A DNA stretch of 10,714 bases from GCA-002694895 sp964436345 (GCA_964436345.1 CAYTCC010000047.1:1-10714), one strand, 5' to 3'. Positions 1 to 6,840 are shown, counted from the first letter of the stretch. The notes: a model not told the origin generated them from the letters alone. A program made the numbers and translations.

Positions 1-467
1 ATAGAGCGTTAAGAGCTGGAGCTATGGCTATAGGAGCTCAGGTTGAAATAACAACTATTCCTGGTTATTTACCTATGTTTCAAAATAAAGAAATAACTAA
101 CCTGTATGAAAATAATTCTATTCACTTGGTTGGAGATGAAGGAGTAGACAGATCAAATGTAGGAAGGTTTGGGGGATTTTCAACTGATATGGGAGATATG
201 TCACAATTGATGCCAATTATTCACCCTTCGGTACATTCCACATCAGGAGATGGGCATGGTATTGATTATGTTGTAACCGATTATAATGCAGCTGTAATTA
301 CTGCTGCAAAAGCTATGGCTTTGACAGTAGTCGATCTATTACATGGAAATGGAGAAAAAGGGAAAGAAGTAGTAGATAAGTTTGAACCAATGCTTTCTAA
401 GGATGCGTATTTAAAATTATTGAGATCTATGTACAAAGAAGAATCATTTGAAGGACTTTCTCGTTAA
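1..467 (+). CDS. M20-family amidohydrolase/peptidase, C-terminal part (5' end outside the window)
   Basis: This is the last ~154 residues of a metal-dependent amidohydrolase of the M20 peptidase clan, which hydrolyses amide bonds of N-acyl amino acids or small peptides. The frame is open to the window edge (first full codon at base 3), so the Met at 24 is internal and the true start lies upstream. Visible features are an AGAMAIGAQVEI segment, typical of the end of the M20 dimerisation lid, then STDMGD followed by a P-I-I-H-P stretch. This resembles the STDMGN...PSIHP block of the aminoacylase-1-like/PM20D2 and AbgB-type subfamilies. A C-terminal helix (AAVITAAKAMALTVVDLL) follows. Most catalytic metal ligands would be upstream and cannot be checked. 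It converges with livM across 46 bp. The family is fairly sure; the substrate is unknown. Confidence 0.85.
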   Translation, partial: RALRAGAMAIGAQVEITTIPGYLPMFQNKEITNLYENNSIHLVGDEGVDRSNVGRFGGFSTDMGDMSQLMPIIHPSVHSTSGDGHGIDYVVTDYNAAVITAAKAMALTVVDLLHGNGEKGKEVVDKFEPMLSKDAYLKLLRSMYKEESFEGLSR

Positions 468-513
468 TTTTCTTTATATATTATTGTTTTCAAGAATGGA
501 TATAGGATAAAGA

Positions 514-1512
514 TTAATCTTTTTTACTATTGCCTGATGATAATTTGATCTTTTTTTCTCCAATTATTCCTTCGGGTTTAAATACTATTACTAATGTGAT
601 TAATAATCCTATCATTAAGAATTTTAAATTTGGATCAGCAAGGAACCCAGGTAAGAAATCTGTCCATGTCCAGATAGCCCATACTATAAAAGCTCCAATG
701 ATAGCTCCTTTATTATTACCACTACCACCAACCATAAGCATTGCCCATATGATGAAAGTAGCCATTAAAGGGTCAAAAGTTAAAGGATCAAGATATCTGA
801 TACCATGGGTATATACAACACCGCCGATTCCCATAATACAAGCACCTAATACAAATGATTGAAGTTTAAATATAAAAACATTCTTACCTCCAGCTGCTGT
901 TGCAACTTCATCTTCCCTGATTGCCTTTAATACCCTACCCCAAGGGGAATTAATTGCCCTTTGTACTATTAGGTATAAAATAAAAATAAGTAATAAAATA
1001 AAAAATCCATAGAAATAGTTATAATATGCAGGTGGAAACCATTCACCTAAGAATTTAGGGATTCTATACATACCTCTTGATCCATTTGCGAGCCATTTTT
1101 CATTTAGAAATATAAATCTTACAGTTTCTGCTAAACCTAATGTAGAAATTGCAAAATAATCATCTCTTAATTTTAAAGTTATCCATCCAATTATTGTTGC
1201 GGCTATGCCACAGACAATAATGGCTCCTAACATACCAACAAAATACCACAAATCAATACCTAAATTTAAAAATCCCATATTTTGAGGTAAATTTCCTCCC
1301 CAAATAAAATCTTCAAACATTTCTGATGAAGGACTTGAGGAAGTTAGTATTGCAGCAGTATAAGCACCAAGGGCAAAAAAGGCAGATATTCCTATATTGA
1401 ATATCCCGGTATATCCCCAATGGATATTTAACCCTAAAGAGAATATTGCATATATTCCTGCAATTACTACATATGTAGATAAATAATTAAATATTGACAG
1501 TATAAAATCCAT
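514..1512 (-). CDS. livM: Branched-chain amino acid ABC transporter permease LivM
   Basis: Inner-membrane permease of a HAAT-family (LIV-I type) ABC importer, pairing with LivH to form the channel for branched-chain amino acids or related solutes. The 332-residue protein is mostly hydrophobic, with repeated transmembrane stretches. Family marks include GYTGIFNIGISAFFALGAY near residues 33-51, the cytoplasmic ATPase-contact loop REDEVATAAGG (about 199-209), and VGGSGNNKGAIIGAF near 261-274. The tail is KPEGIIGEKK followed by a short polar end. It is shorter than E. coli LivM (425 residues), which has an N-terminal extension; this length is usual in many other bacteria. The start codon overlaps the livH stop (TAATG). 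An AGGAGG ribosome site 9 nt upstream lies inside the livH coding sequence. It is the last gene of the operon. Confidence 0.93.
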   Translation of the reverse strand: MDFILSIFNYLSTYVVIAGIYAIFSLGLNIHWGYTGIFNIGISAFFALGAYTAAILTSSSPSSEMFEDFIWGGNLPQNMGFLNLGIDLWYFVGMLGAIIVCGIAATIIGWITLKLRDDYFAISTLGLAETVRFIFLNEKWLANGSRGMYRIPKFLGEWFPPAYYNYFYGFFILLLIFILYLIVQRAINSPWGRVLKAIREDEVATAAGGKNVFIFKLQSFVLGACIMGIGGVVYTHGIRYLDPLTFDPLMATFIIWAMLMVGGSGNNKGAIIGAFIVWAIWTWTDFLPGFLADPNLKFLMIGLLITLVIVFKPEGIIGEKKIKLSSGNSKKD

Positions 1513-2579
1513 TACTCTTTGCCTCCTAGTAAACCTCTGGGTTTTACTAGCAATACTAATAACATAATTGTAAAGGCTATACCTAATTTATAAGCAGGGT
1601 TTATATATTCTGTGGAAACCTCCATTGATATACCAACAATAATTGCACCTATGAATGCACCATATGCGTTACCAACCCCACCTAAAACTACAGCTGCAAA
1701 AATGGGGATTAACAATTTCCAACCCATTTGTGGCATAAATTGAGCTGAAAATACTGATACTAATATACCAGCACTTGCTGCTAAACAGGCTGCTAATATC
1801 CAAGTATTAATTATTACTCTATTAACATTAATCCCTGTTACCATTGCTAAATCCGGATTATCAGAAGTTGCTCGCATAGATTTTCCAATTTTTGTGTATT
1901 GTAAAATGTAATGAGTTATAAAGCATAATATTAAAGCTGAAATACCCAGGAAAATTAAATCAGGAGGTACCGCAATCCCGAGGCCTAAATCTAAAAAAGG
2001 TTTTGAAATTCTGTCAAAACTTCTTAATTGAGTGCCAAAGATTGTCTGTATAGCTCCTCTGAGTAAGATTGCAATTCCAAATGAAGACATGGCTAACATC
2101 ACATCACTACTTCCCCTATTTCGTAATTTTCTATATACAAAAATTTCTAATAAAATCGCTATTGATGCTAATATAAGCATTGCAATTGGGATAGCCAATA
2201 AAAGCGATGGGCCAAATGTGAAGATCCAAAGACCAACTTGATTGAATCCTAATAATGCAAATAATCCTGTAAAGGAAAAATTATCAGCATAAGAAACATA
2301 TTCTATGTTTACTGATGATGCAGCAAATGGAAATGCGAGATATGCAGCCAAAGTCATGAAGTCTCCATGAGCTACGTGTGCAAATTTAACAATTGCATAC
2401 AATAATGTAATTCCTATAGCTCCCAATGCAAATACAGTTCCTATTAACAAACCATGTACATATAAATCCTGGACACCTAAAATAAAAGATAAACCTAAAG
2501 AAATAATAAAAAAGAGAATAATTTTTATATAAGTTGGAATATTATTAATATTTTGTGAGATTTGATTGTATGTATTCAT
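1512..2579 (-). CDS. livH: Branched-chain amino acid ABC transporter permease LivH
   Basis: Second membrane permease of the HAAT/LIV-type importer. The 355-residue hydrophobic protein carries FAHVAHGDFMTLAAY (about 66-80), the LivH version of the conserved N-terminal block. The ATPase-contact loop RATSDNPDLAMVTGIN lies at about 236-251, and VVLGGVGNAYGAFIGA follows near 297-312. It is somewhat longer than E. coli LivH (308), partly through an N-terminal stretch of about 35 residues before the family core; that stretch contains a hydrophobic segment (IILFFIISLGLSFILG), so an extra membrane helix is possible. It begins 8 bp after livF with no clear Shine-Dalgarno, which suggests translational coupling. 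Its last codons (LLGGKE, with GGA GGC for Gly-Gly) also form the ribosome site for livM. The solute cannot be told from the sequence. Confidence 0.93.
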   Translation of the reverse strand: MNTYNQISQNINNIPTYIKIILFFIISLGLSFILGVQDLYVHGLLIGTVFALGAIGITLLYAIVKFAHVAHGDFMTLAAYLAFPFAASSVNIEYVSYADNFSFTGLFALLGFNQVGLWIFTFGPSLLLAIPIAMLILASIAILLEIFVYRKLRNRGSSDVMLAMSSFGIAILLRGAIQTIFGTQLRSFDRISKPFLDLGLGIAVPPDLIFLGISALILCFITHYILQYTKIGKSMRATSDNPDLAMVTGINVNRVIINTWILAACLAASAGILVSVFSAQFMPQMGWKLLIPIFAAVVLGGVGNAYGAFIGAIIVGISMEVSTEYINPAYKLGIAFTIMLLVLLVKPRGLLGGKE

Positions 2580-2587
2580 GGGATTTA

Positions 2588-3319
2588 TTATTTACCACCT
2601 AGATAAAGAGATGCAATTTCTTTATTTTTTAATAAACTTTTACCTGTACCTTCTGCTTTATTTTCTCCTGTGGCAAGCACATACCCTCTATTTGATCTTT
2701 CAAGTGCAGCTTTAGCATTTTGTTCAACCATTAGCACCGCAACACCAGCTTTATGAATTGTTAAAATTGTTTCAAAAACTGAATTTACAAGGTTTGGGGC
2801 TAAACCTGCTGAAGGTTCATCTAATATAATCAATTTGGGTTTTAACATCATAGCTCTTGCAAAAGCTAGCATTTGTCTTTGCCCCCCGGATAGTTGACTT
2901 GCGGGATCATTTCTTTTTTCTTTTAAAACTGGAAATAATTCATACATTGATTCTATTGATTCAGCCATTCCTTCTTCTTTTATAAATGAGCCCATTTCCA
3001 GATTTTCTTCTATTGAAAGTGATGGGAAAACATTGTCTGACTGAGGTACATAAGATAAACCTTGTTTAATTAAATTTTCAGTGTCAAAATTATTTATTGT
3101 AGTTAATTTATTATCAATCATAAAATCAATATTCCCTGAAGTTGCTCTGAGTAATCCAAATATTGTTTTCATTAAAGTTGATTTTCCACAACCATTAGGC
3201 CCTATGATAGTTACAATTTCATTTTCATATATTTCTATAGAAACTCCATGTAATATTTCAGTTTCTCCATATCCTGAGAATACATTATTGACTTCTAATA
3301 TTTTAGTTTTGTTTTTCAT
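2588..3319 (-). CDS. livF: Branched-chain amino acid ABC transporter ATPase LivF
   Basis: Cytoplasmic ATPase of the LIV-type importer, forming a heterodimer with LivG to drive transport. At 243 residues it is close to the family norm (~235). Visible motifs in order are Walker A GPNGCGKST (40-48), the Q-loop region YVPQSDNVFPSLSIEENL (about 90-107), signature LSGGQRQ (143-149), Walker B with LIILDEP (D167, E168), and the H-loop position written VEQN. Gln in place of the H-loop His is usual for LivF, and the FPSLS-ENL wording also separates LivF from LivG. The short C-terminal SLYLGG is typical of the family. Its ATG follows the livG stop with no gap (TAA-ATG), so the two are very likely translationally coupled. 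An imperfect GGGA ribosome site lies within livG. Confidence 0.94.
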   Translation of the reverse strand: MKNKTKILEVNNVFSGYGETEILHGVSIEIYENEIVTIIGPNGCGKSTLMKTIFGLLRATSGNIDFMIDNKLTTINNFDTENLIKQGLSYVPQSDNVFPSLSIEENLEMGSFIKEEGMAESIESMYELFPVLKEKRNDPASQLSGGQRQMLAFARAMMLKPKLIILDEPSAGLAPNLVNSVFETILTIHKAGVAVLMVEQNAKAALERSNRGYVLATGENKAEGTGKSLLKNKEIASLYLGGK

Positions 3320-4111
3320 TTAATTTCCCAAATATGCATCTACAACAGCAGTGTTACTTCGAATAGATTTTGCATTACCCTCTGCTAATTTGCTTCCATA
3401 GCTCATTACAATTATTGGATTACATAAATTCATAATCAAATCCATATTATGTTCTATAATCAAAAAAGTAATTTTGCGCTCATTTGATATTGCAATAATG
3501 CGGTCTACAATATTGTTCATTAATGTTGGATTGACTCCTGCGGCAGGCTCATCTAATAAGATAATTTTTGGATCTGACATTAGAGTTCTTCCAATTTCTA
3601 ATAACTTTTTTTGCCCGGTAGATAAATTTCCAGCGTATTCATCAGCTAGATGAGATAACTTTAAGAAATCTAAAATTTCTTCAGCTTTGTTTAAGTTATC
3701 GCTTTCTTCTCGTTTGACTTTCCATGGATTAAACCATGTTGTAAATAAATTTTCTCCTGATTGATTTGATTTTATTACCATTAAATTTTCAAGGACTGTC
3801 ATTCTTTTTAATTCACGAGGAATTTGGAAAGTTCTTACTATTCCTTTTTTAAATGTAGTGTGAGAAGGTAATTGACTTATTTCTTCTCCGTCGATTTTAA
3901 TACTACCTTCTTCAGCTAGTAACTGTCCTGTGATCACATTAAAAAGCGTTGTTTTGCCAGCACCGTTTGGACCAATTAAGCCAGTGATTGACCCTTTTTT
4001 TACATTAAAAGAACAATTGTTAACAGCTTTTAACCCTCCAAAAGATTTCGTTATTCCATTTATTTCTAATATGTTTGAATTTTCAGTAGATTTATTTTTC
4101 AAAAGTGACAT
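3320..4111 (-). CDS. livG: Branched-chain amino acid ABC transporter ATPase LivG
   Basis: ATPase subunit partnering LivF. The 263-residue protein has Walker A GPNGAGKTT (47-55), a Q-loop region written RTFQIPRELKRMTVLENL (about 93-110), signature LSTGQKK (163-169), Walker B IILLDEPAAG (D187, E188) and H-loop His221 in IIEHNMD. LivG usually has LSYGQQ; LSTGQKK is a mild variant. The PAAGVNP wording after Walker B is standard for LivG. The first 13 bp overlap the 3' end of msrA in another frame. The ribosome site AGGAGG lies inside msrA and ends only 3 nt before the ATG, which is close; a TTG three codons in would be better spaced, so the start is uncertain by a few residues. Co-transcription with msrA is very likely. 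Confidence 0.94.
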   Translation of the reverse strand: MSLLKNKSTENSNILEINGITKSFGGLKAVNNCSFNVKKGSITGLIGPNGAGKTTLFNVITGQLLAEEGSIKIDGEEISQLPSHTTFKKGIVRTFQIPRELKRMTVLENLMVIKSNQSGENLFTTWFNPWKVKREESDNLNKAEEILDFLKLSHLADEYAGNLSTGQKKLLEIGRTLMSDPKIILLDEPAAGVNPTLMNNIVDRIIAISNERKITFLIIEHNMDLIMNLCNPIIVMSYGSKLAEGNAKSIRSNTAVVDAYLGN

Positions 4112-4557
4112 ATGCCTCCTTTTGCAACATATTCTTGATGGTATTCTTCAGCTAAATAGAATTCAGTTGCTTTTTTGATCTCAGTAACAATATTATTATT
4201 GAAATTTCCTTGCAATGAATTTATTTTTTGTTCTGCCTGTGACTTTTGATTATTATTTAAATAAAAAATTGAAGATCTGTATTGTGTTCCTACATCTGGT
4301 CCCTGCCTATTTAATTGTGTGGGATTATGGTTTTCAAAAAAAATATTCAATATTTGATCATATGTAATAACTGATTCGTCATATTCAACTTTTACGACTT
4401 CGGCATGATCTGTATTGCCTGTGCATACTTCTTCGTATGTTGGGTTTATTTTATGGCCTCCAGAATATCCAACTTTAGTATCTATTATTCCATTGGTAGT
4501 TCTAAATACTTCTTCAACTCCCCAAAAACAGCCAGCTGCCAATAATGCTTTTTCCAT
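4099..4557 (-). CDS. msrA: Peptide-methionine (S)-S-oxide reductase MsrA
   Basis: Cytoplasmic enzyme that reduces the S-epimer of methionine sulfoxide, free or in proteins, repairing oxidative damage. The 152-residue protein has the catalytic motif GCFWG (Cys10) almost at its N-terminus. YSGG, YEEVCTGNTDHAEVV, the FFENHNPTQLNRQGPDVGTQYRS block and AEEYHQEY follow, all MsrA hallmarks. The tail ends GGICHF, with Cys150 placed to act as resolving cysteine; Cys46 is internal. It is a short, single-domain form with no MsrB fusion. A clear ribosome site (GAGGGG, 6 nt before ATG) marks the start. It is the first gene of the msrA-livGFHM operon and overlaps livG by 13 bp, an unusual partnership with no obvious functional link. 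No convincing -35/-10 pair was found upstream. Confidence 0.95.
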   Translation of the reverse strand: MEKALLAAGCFWGVEEVFRTTNGIIDTKVGYSGGHKINPTYEEVCTGNTDHAEVVKVEYDESVITYDQILNIFFENHNPTQLNRQGPDVGTQYRSSIFYLNNNQKSQAEQKINSLQGNFNNNIVTEIKKATEFYLAEEYHQEYVAKGGICHF

Positions 4558-4672
4558 TTATTCCCCTCTCTTATAAATACCAAATAAATTTGTGTTCGTG
4601 TTTGGTGTTTTGTATGAAAAATATTCGGTTATTTTACTTTACTTTTAAGTTTATTTCGTATGGTATAAGATT

Positions 4673-4678
4673 TATAAT
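4673..4678 (+). promoter_or_regulatory. Possible -10 box for the M42 peptidase gene
   Basis: A perfect TATAAT lies 27 bp before the proposed ATG at 4706, which would give a leader of about 20 nt. The position 17 bp upstream reads TTTATT (4650-4655), a weak -35 match, so the call rests mainly on the -10 box. In DNA this AT-rich, a TATAAT by chance is plausible. Confidence 0.35.
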
Positions 4679-4705
4679 CATTTGTAAATTTTAAAAGTGA
4701 GTATA

Positions 4706-5779
4706 ATGAATAATTTAAATATCCTAAAACAATTGTCAGAAGCTTTCGGACCTTCAGGATTTGAAGAAGAAGTAAATACTATAATTTCAAACGAATTTAA
4801 TTCTTTAAATTCGTTTGAAAAGACTGAAGATGGTCTTGGGTCAGTTATATTTTCTAAACAAGACGATTCATCTTTACCAGTCATATCCTTAGTTGCTCAT
4901 ATGGACGAGATTGGATATTTAGTTAAATATATTGATGATAATGGTTTTATCAAAGTCCAGAACTTAGGTGGTTGGCTATCTCAGGCAATGATAAACCAGA
5001 GATGGATAATAAGAACTGATAATAAAGATATTATTGGTATATCAGGAATTAAAACAATACATGTAATGACACCAGAAGAAAGAAGAGGTTTTTATAAAAC
5101 TAATAACGAATTATTTATTGATATTGGGGCAAAGAATAAAAATGATGCTATTGATATTGGTATAAAACCCGGTAATCCTATTGCGCCATACAGTAAGGTT
5201 ATAGAATTGAAAAATGATCGATTATTAGGAAAAGCTTGGGATGACAGAATTGGATGTGCAATGTTGATAGATCTTGCAAAAAAAGTGGATGATATAACTC
5301 TTCCATATAATTTGAATTTTGTTTTCACAACACAAGAAGAAATTGGACTCAGAGGTGCAATGACTTCGGCTTATGTAACAAATTCTGATATATGTATTAA
5401 TCTAGAGGTAGGCGTTGCTGGTGATTTTTCATATATGACAAAAGATGAATCACAGGAAGAACTGGGATTAGGCCCTTCTATATTTTTACATGACAGCTCT
5501 ATGCTTCCAGATAAAAACCTTCAGAATTATATTGAAACAATTGCAGCAGATAATGATATTAATCTACAGTATGAAGTATTGGCTGGATATGGAGAAGATG
5601 GAGCTATGTATCAAAAATCACGTCAAGGAATACCATCAATTAATCTTGGTATTCCCACACGTTATCTTCATTCACATAATAGTGTAATAGATTTAAATGA
5701 TTATAGTAATGGACTCAATTTAGTAAATCATATATTAAATGATTTAACCCCAGGAAAAGTAAATTCTATTATAAATTAA
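4706..5779 (+). CDS. M42-family metallo-aminopeptidase (FrvX/glutamyl aminopeptidase/endoglucanase-M type)
   Basis: Cytoplasmic, probably oligomeric dinuclear-metal aminopeptidase that trims short peptides. From the ATG at 4706 the protein has 357 residues, normal for M42. Metal and catalytic positions are visible: HMDEIG (His65, Asp67), WDDRIGC (Asp179-Asp180), TTQEEIGLRG (Glu211-Glu212), NLEVG (Glu234) and PTRYLHSHN (His322). The N-terminus MNNLNILKQLSEAFGPSGFEEEV matches the usual family opening, so ATG 4706 is preferred to the in-frame GTG at 4697. No strong ribosome site precedes either start. It is divergent from msrA across ~140 bp and stands alone as a + strand unit. Codons 27-39 form a perfect 16-bp hairpin at nucleic-acid level (separate entry). 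The exact peptide preference cannot be told. Confidence 0.93.
   Translation: MNNLNILKQLSEAFGPSGFEEEVNTIISNEFNSLNSFEKTEDGLGSVIFSKQDDSSLPVISLVAHMDEIGYLVKYIDDNGFIKVQNLGGWLSQAMINQRWIIRTDNKDIIGISGIKTIHVMTPEERRGFYKTNNELFIDIGAKNKNDAIDIGIKPGNPIAPYSKVIELKNDRLLGKAWDDRIGCAMLIDLAKKVDDITLPYNLNFVFTTQEEIGLRGAMTSAYVTNSDICINLEVGVAGDFSYMTKDESQEELGLGPSIFLHDSSMLPDKNLQNYIETIAADNDINLQYEVLAGYGEDGAMYQKSRQGIPSINLGIPTRYLHSHNSVIDLNDYSNGLNLVNHILNDLTPGKVNSIIN
4785..4820 (+). repeat. Perfect 16-bp inverted repeat with 4-nt loop inside the M42 gene
   Basis: The left arm (4785-4800, TTTCAAACGAATTTAA) and right arm (4805-4820) are exact reverse complements around the loop TTCT (4801-4804). The arms contain three G-C pairs. 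The repeat lies about 80 nt into the gene and encodes residues around NEFNSLNSF. These fit the usual spacing between GFEEEV and the following GLG of the family to within about one residue, so it does not look like an insertion. It would form a stable mRNA hairpin. Confidence 0.9.
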
Positions 5780-5782
5780 ATA

Positions 5783-5812
5783 TTGACTAGAACATTTGTT
5801 CTATGCTATGGT
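5783..5812 (+). promoter_or_regulatory. Candidate LexA/SOS-controlled promoter
   Basis: A 16-bp perfect palindrome, TAGAACATTTGTTCTA (5788-5803), contains GAAC-N4-GTTC, the LexA box form of Gram-positive bacteria. It sits between TTGACT (5783-5788, 5 of 6 to the -35 consensus) and an extended -10 element TG-C-TATGGT (5804-5812), with an 18-bp spacer. A repressor bound here would block polymerase. The start point would fall near 5819, just before the inverted repeat at 5822-5873, with no annotated gene in that direction. Alternative: the palindrome is only a weak hairpin after the M42 stop, but it has no following T-run. Confidence 0.45.
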
Positions 5813-5821
5813 GATAATTAA

Positions 5822-5873
5822 TTAGCAGGAATATATAATCTTTATGGATTTTTGGCTGATATATTCCTGCTAA
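5822..5873. terminator. 15-bp perfect inverted repeat between convergent genes; possible bidirectional terminator or small-RNA hairpin
   Basis: The left arm TTAGCAGGAATATAT (5822-5836) is the exact reverse complement of the right arm 5859-5873, with a 22-nt loop. It lies between the M42 gene and the signal-less binding protein gene, whose TAG stop (5870-5872) is inside the right arm. Position suggests a shared 3'-end structure. Neither strand has a T-run directly after the stem, so it is not a textbook rho-independent terminator, and the loop is long. Confidence 0.5.
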
Positions 5874-6598
5874 GATAAGTTTGCTACTGATAACCTGCCA
5901 CTAACATTATGTTTGTTTATCAACTCTTGTACGAACCCAGTTTGTTTCATTTCTTCAACAAATTCAGCAATATATAATGATGCATGTATGTTTTTGATAG
6001 ATGTTCCAACTGCCTGTTGAACAGACATAAATTGCCCTTCTAATATCTTTGCTCCTGATATTTTCTTAACGTCATCTATTAATGCAGGTCGTAATCCTGC
6101 TAATGCATCTAAGTTTTGATTTGAAAATACATCAAATGAGCTATCTACTCCTTCAACTTGTATTAATTCAGCATTATGTATATTGCGTTCAAGCCATAAC
6201 CCATATGCAGTTCTACTAGCTACAGCAATTTTGTTTCCAATTTTATCTACATCAGATATATTCTGTAATTTTGAATTTGGTTGTATCAAATAAGTTGCCT
6301 GTATTTCAGCATAGGCAGCACTGAAATTAATTTTTTCTGCTCGCTGTGGCTCAGCTCCTATATTGCATATATCCCATTCATTATTTTCAGCAGAATCTGC
6401 AATTTCACCAGGAGTATCGTAAGGAATGAGTTTCAATTGTAAATTTAATTTATTTGCTAATTCTTTTGCCATATCTGGAGATACTCCTATAGGTGTACCA
6501 TCTTTTGTTTTATCTGTAACCAAAAGAAAATTTGACATGTTTATAGCTGCACGAAGAATTCCATTTGATGTTAATTCTTTTTGTATTTTGTTATCCAT
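5870..6598 (-). CDS. Periplasmic-binding-protein-like (SBP_bac_3) protein without signal peptide
   Basis: A 242-residue two-lobed solute-binding fold of the amino-acid-binding family 3 type. It opens ELTSNGILRAAINMSNFLLV, then GVSPDMAKELANKL, WDICNIGAEPQRAEKINFSAAYAEI, VASRTAYGLWLERN, DALAGLRPAL and EEMKQTGFVQELI. There is no signal peptide, lipobox or membrane segment, and none is missed upstream: an in-frame TAA lies at 6608-6610, four codons before the ATG. The wording matches a subgroup I recall from other bacteria that also begins directly at the fold, so absence of export may be a true trait. It could act as a cytoplasmic amino-acid sensor or carrier; this is inference. It starts 22 bp after tRNA-Arg on the same strand, has no clear ribosome site, and may be read from the tRNA transcript. 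No ABC permease or ATPase of its class is adjacent. Confidence 0.85.
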   Translation of the reverse strand: MDNKIQKELTSNGILRAAINMSNFLLVTDKTKDGTPIGVSPDMAKELANKLNLQLKLIPYDTPGEIADSAENNEWDICNIGAEPQRAEKINFSAAYAEIQATYLIQPNSKLQNISDVDKIGNKIAVASRTAYGLWLERNIHNAELIQVEGVDSSFDVFSNQNLDALAGLRPALIDDVKKISGAKILEGQFMSVQQAVGTSIKNIHASLYIAEFVEEMKQTGFVQELINKHNVSGRLSVANLS

Positions 6599-6620
6599 AT
6601 TTATCCATTATTTATATTTA

Positions 6621-6696
6621 TGGCACGCCTGGTAGGATTCGAACCTACGACCCGCTGATCCGAAGTCAGCTGCTCTGTCCCCTGAGCTACAGGCGC
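6621..6696 (-). tRNA. tRNA-Arg (anticodon TCG)
   Basis: Read on the minus strand, the cloverleaf is complete: acceptor GCGCCTG/CAGGCGT (first pair G-T), D stem GCTC/GAGC, anticodon stem GCTGA/TCAGC with loop CTTCGGA (anticodon TCG, reading CGA), variable GGGTC, T arm GTAGG-TTCGAAT-CCTAC, and discriminator G. CCA is encoded (6621-6623). A TATAAT (6706-6711, minus) 9 bp upstream could be its own -10 box. Confidence 0.96.
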
Positions 6697-6705
6697 ACTT
6701 TAATC

Positions 6706-6711
6706 ATTATA
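6706..6711 (-). promoter_or_regulatory. Possible -10 box for tRNA-Arg
   Basis: TATAAT on the minus strand ends 9 bp before the first base of tRNA-Arg, the right distance for a transcript starting at or just before the mature 5' end. No -35 match was found at 16-18 bp, so the tRNA may instead be co-transcribed with the upstream tRNA-His. Confidence 0.3.
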
Positions 6712-6763
6712 GTATATCTTTATAGAATTTTGGGATGAGAAATTGTTAGACATATTAGGTAAT

Positions 6764-6840
6764 TGGGGTGGACGGAGGGAATCGAACCCTCGCTCTCCCG
6801 GGCCACAACCGGGCGTATTAACCACTCTACCACGCCCACC
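6764..6840 (-). tRNA. tRNA-His (anticodon GTG)
   Basis: On the minus strand, acceptor GTGGGCG pairs with CGTCCAC (one G-T), the discriminator is C, and the base before position 1 is G, the extra G(-1) that marks tRNA-His. The anticodon stem CCCGG/CCGGG holds loop TTGTGGC (anticodon GTG). The T arm is GAGGG-TTCGATT-CCCTC. The D stem is GTAG/ATAC, three pairs plus a G-A mismatch, with loop AGTGGTTA. CCA is encoded (6764-6766). Confidence 0.96.

Noticed and set aside
471..513. Possible terminator between the M20 gene and livM (TCTTTAT ... ATAAAGA, with T's further on)
   Set aside because: The stem is only 7 A/T-rich base pairs with a ~29-nt loop, expected by chance in this DNA.
530..862. Open frame on the + strand opposite livM, and similar ones opposite livH, livF, livG, M42 and mtaB
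   Set aside because: All are antisense or shifted shadows of well-supported genes, with no ribosome site or recognisable domain.
4558..4696. Promoter for the msrA-liv operon on the minus strand
   Set aside because: Several A/T-rich -10-like strings exist, but none has a -35 partner at acceptable spacing.
5844..5873. Nine-codon open frame (MDFWLIYSC) within the hairpin transcript
   Set aside because: It is very short, the nearest AGGA is 13 nt away, and its coding appearance is explained by the inverted repeat. Too weak to call a peptide or toxin.
6621..6840. tRNA genes as an integration site for a mobile element
   Set aside because: No integrase, no second copy of a tRNA 3' end and no composition change were seen nearby.
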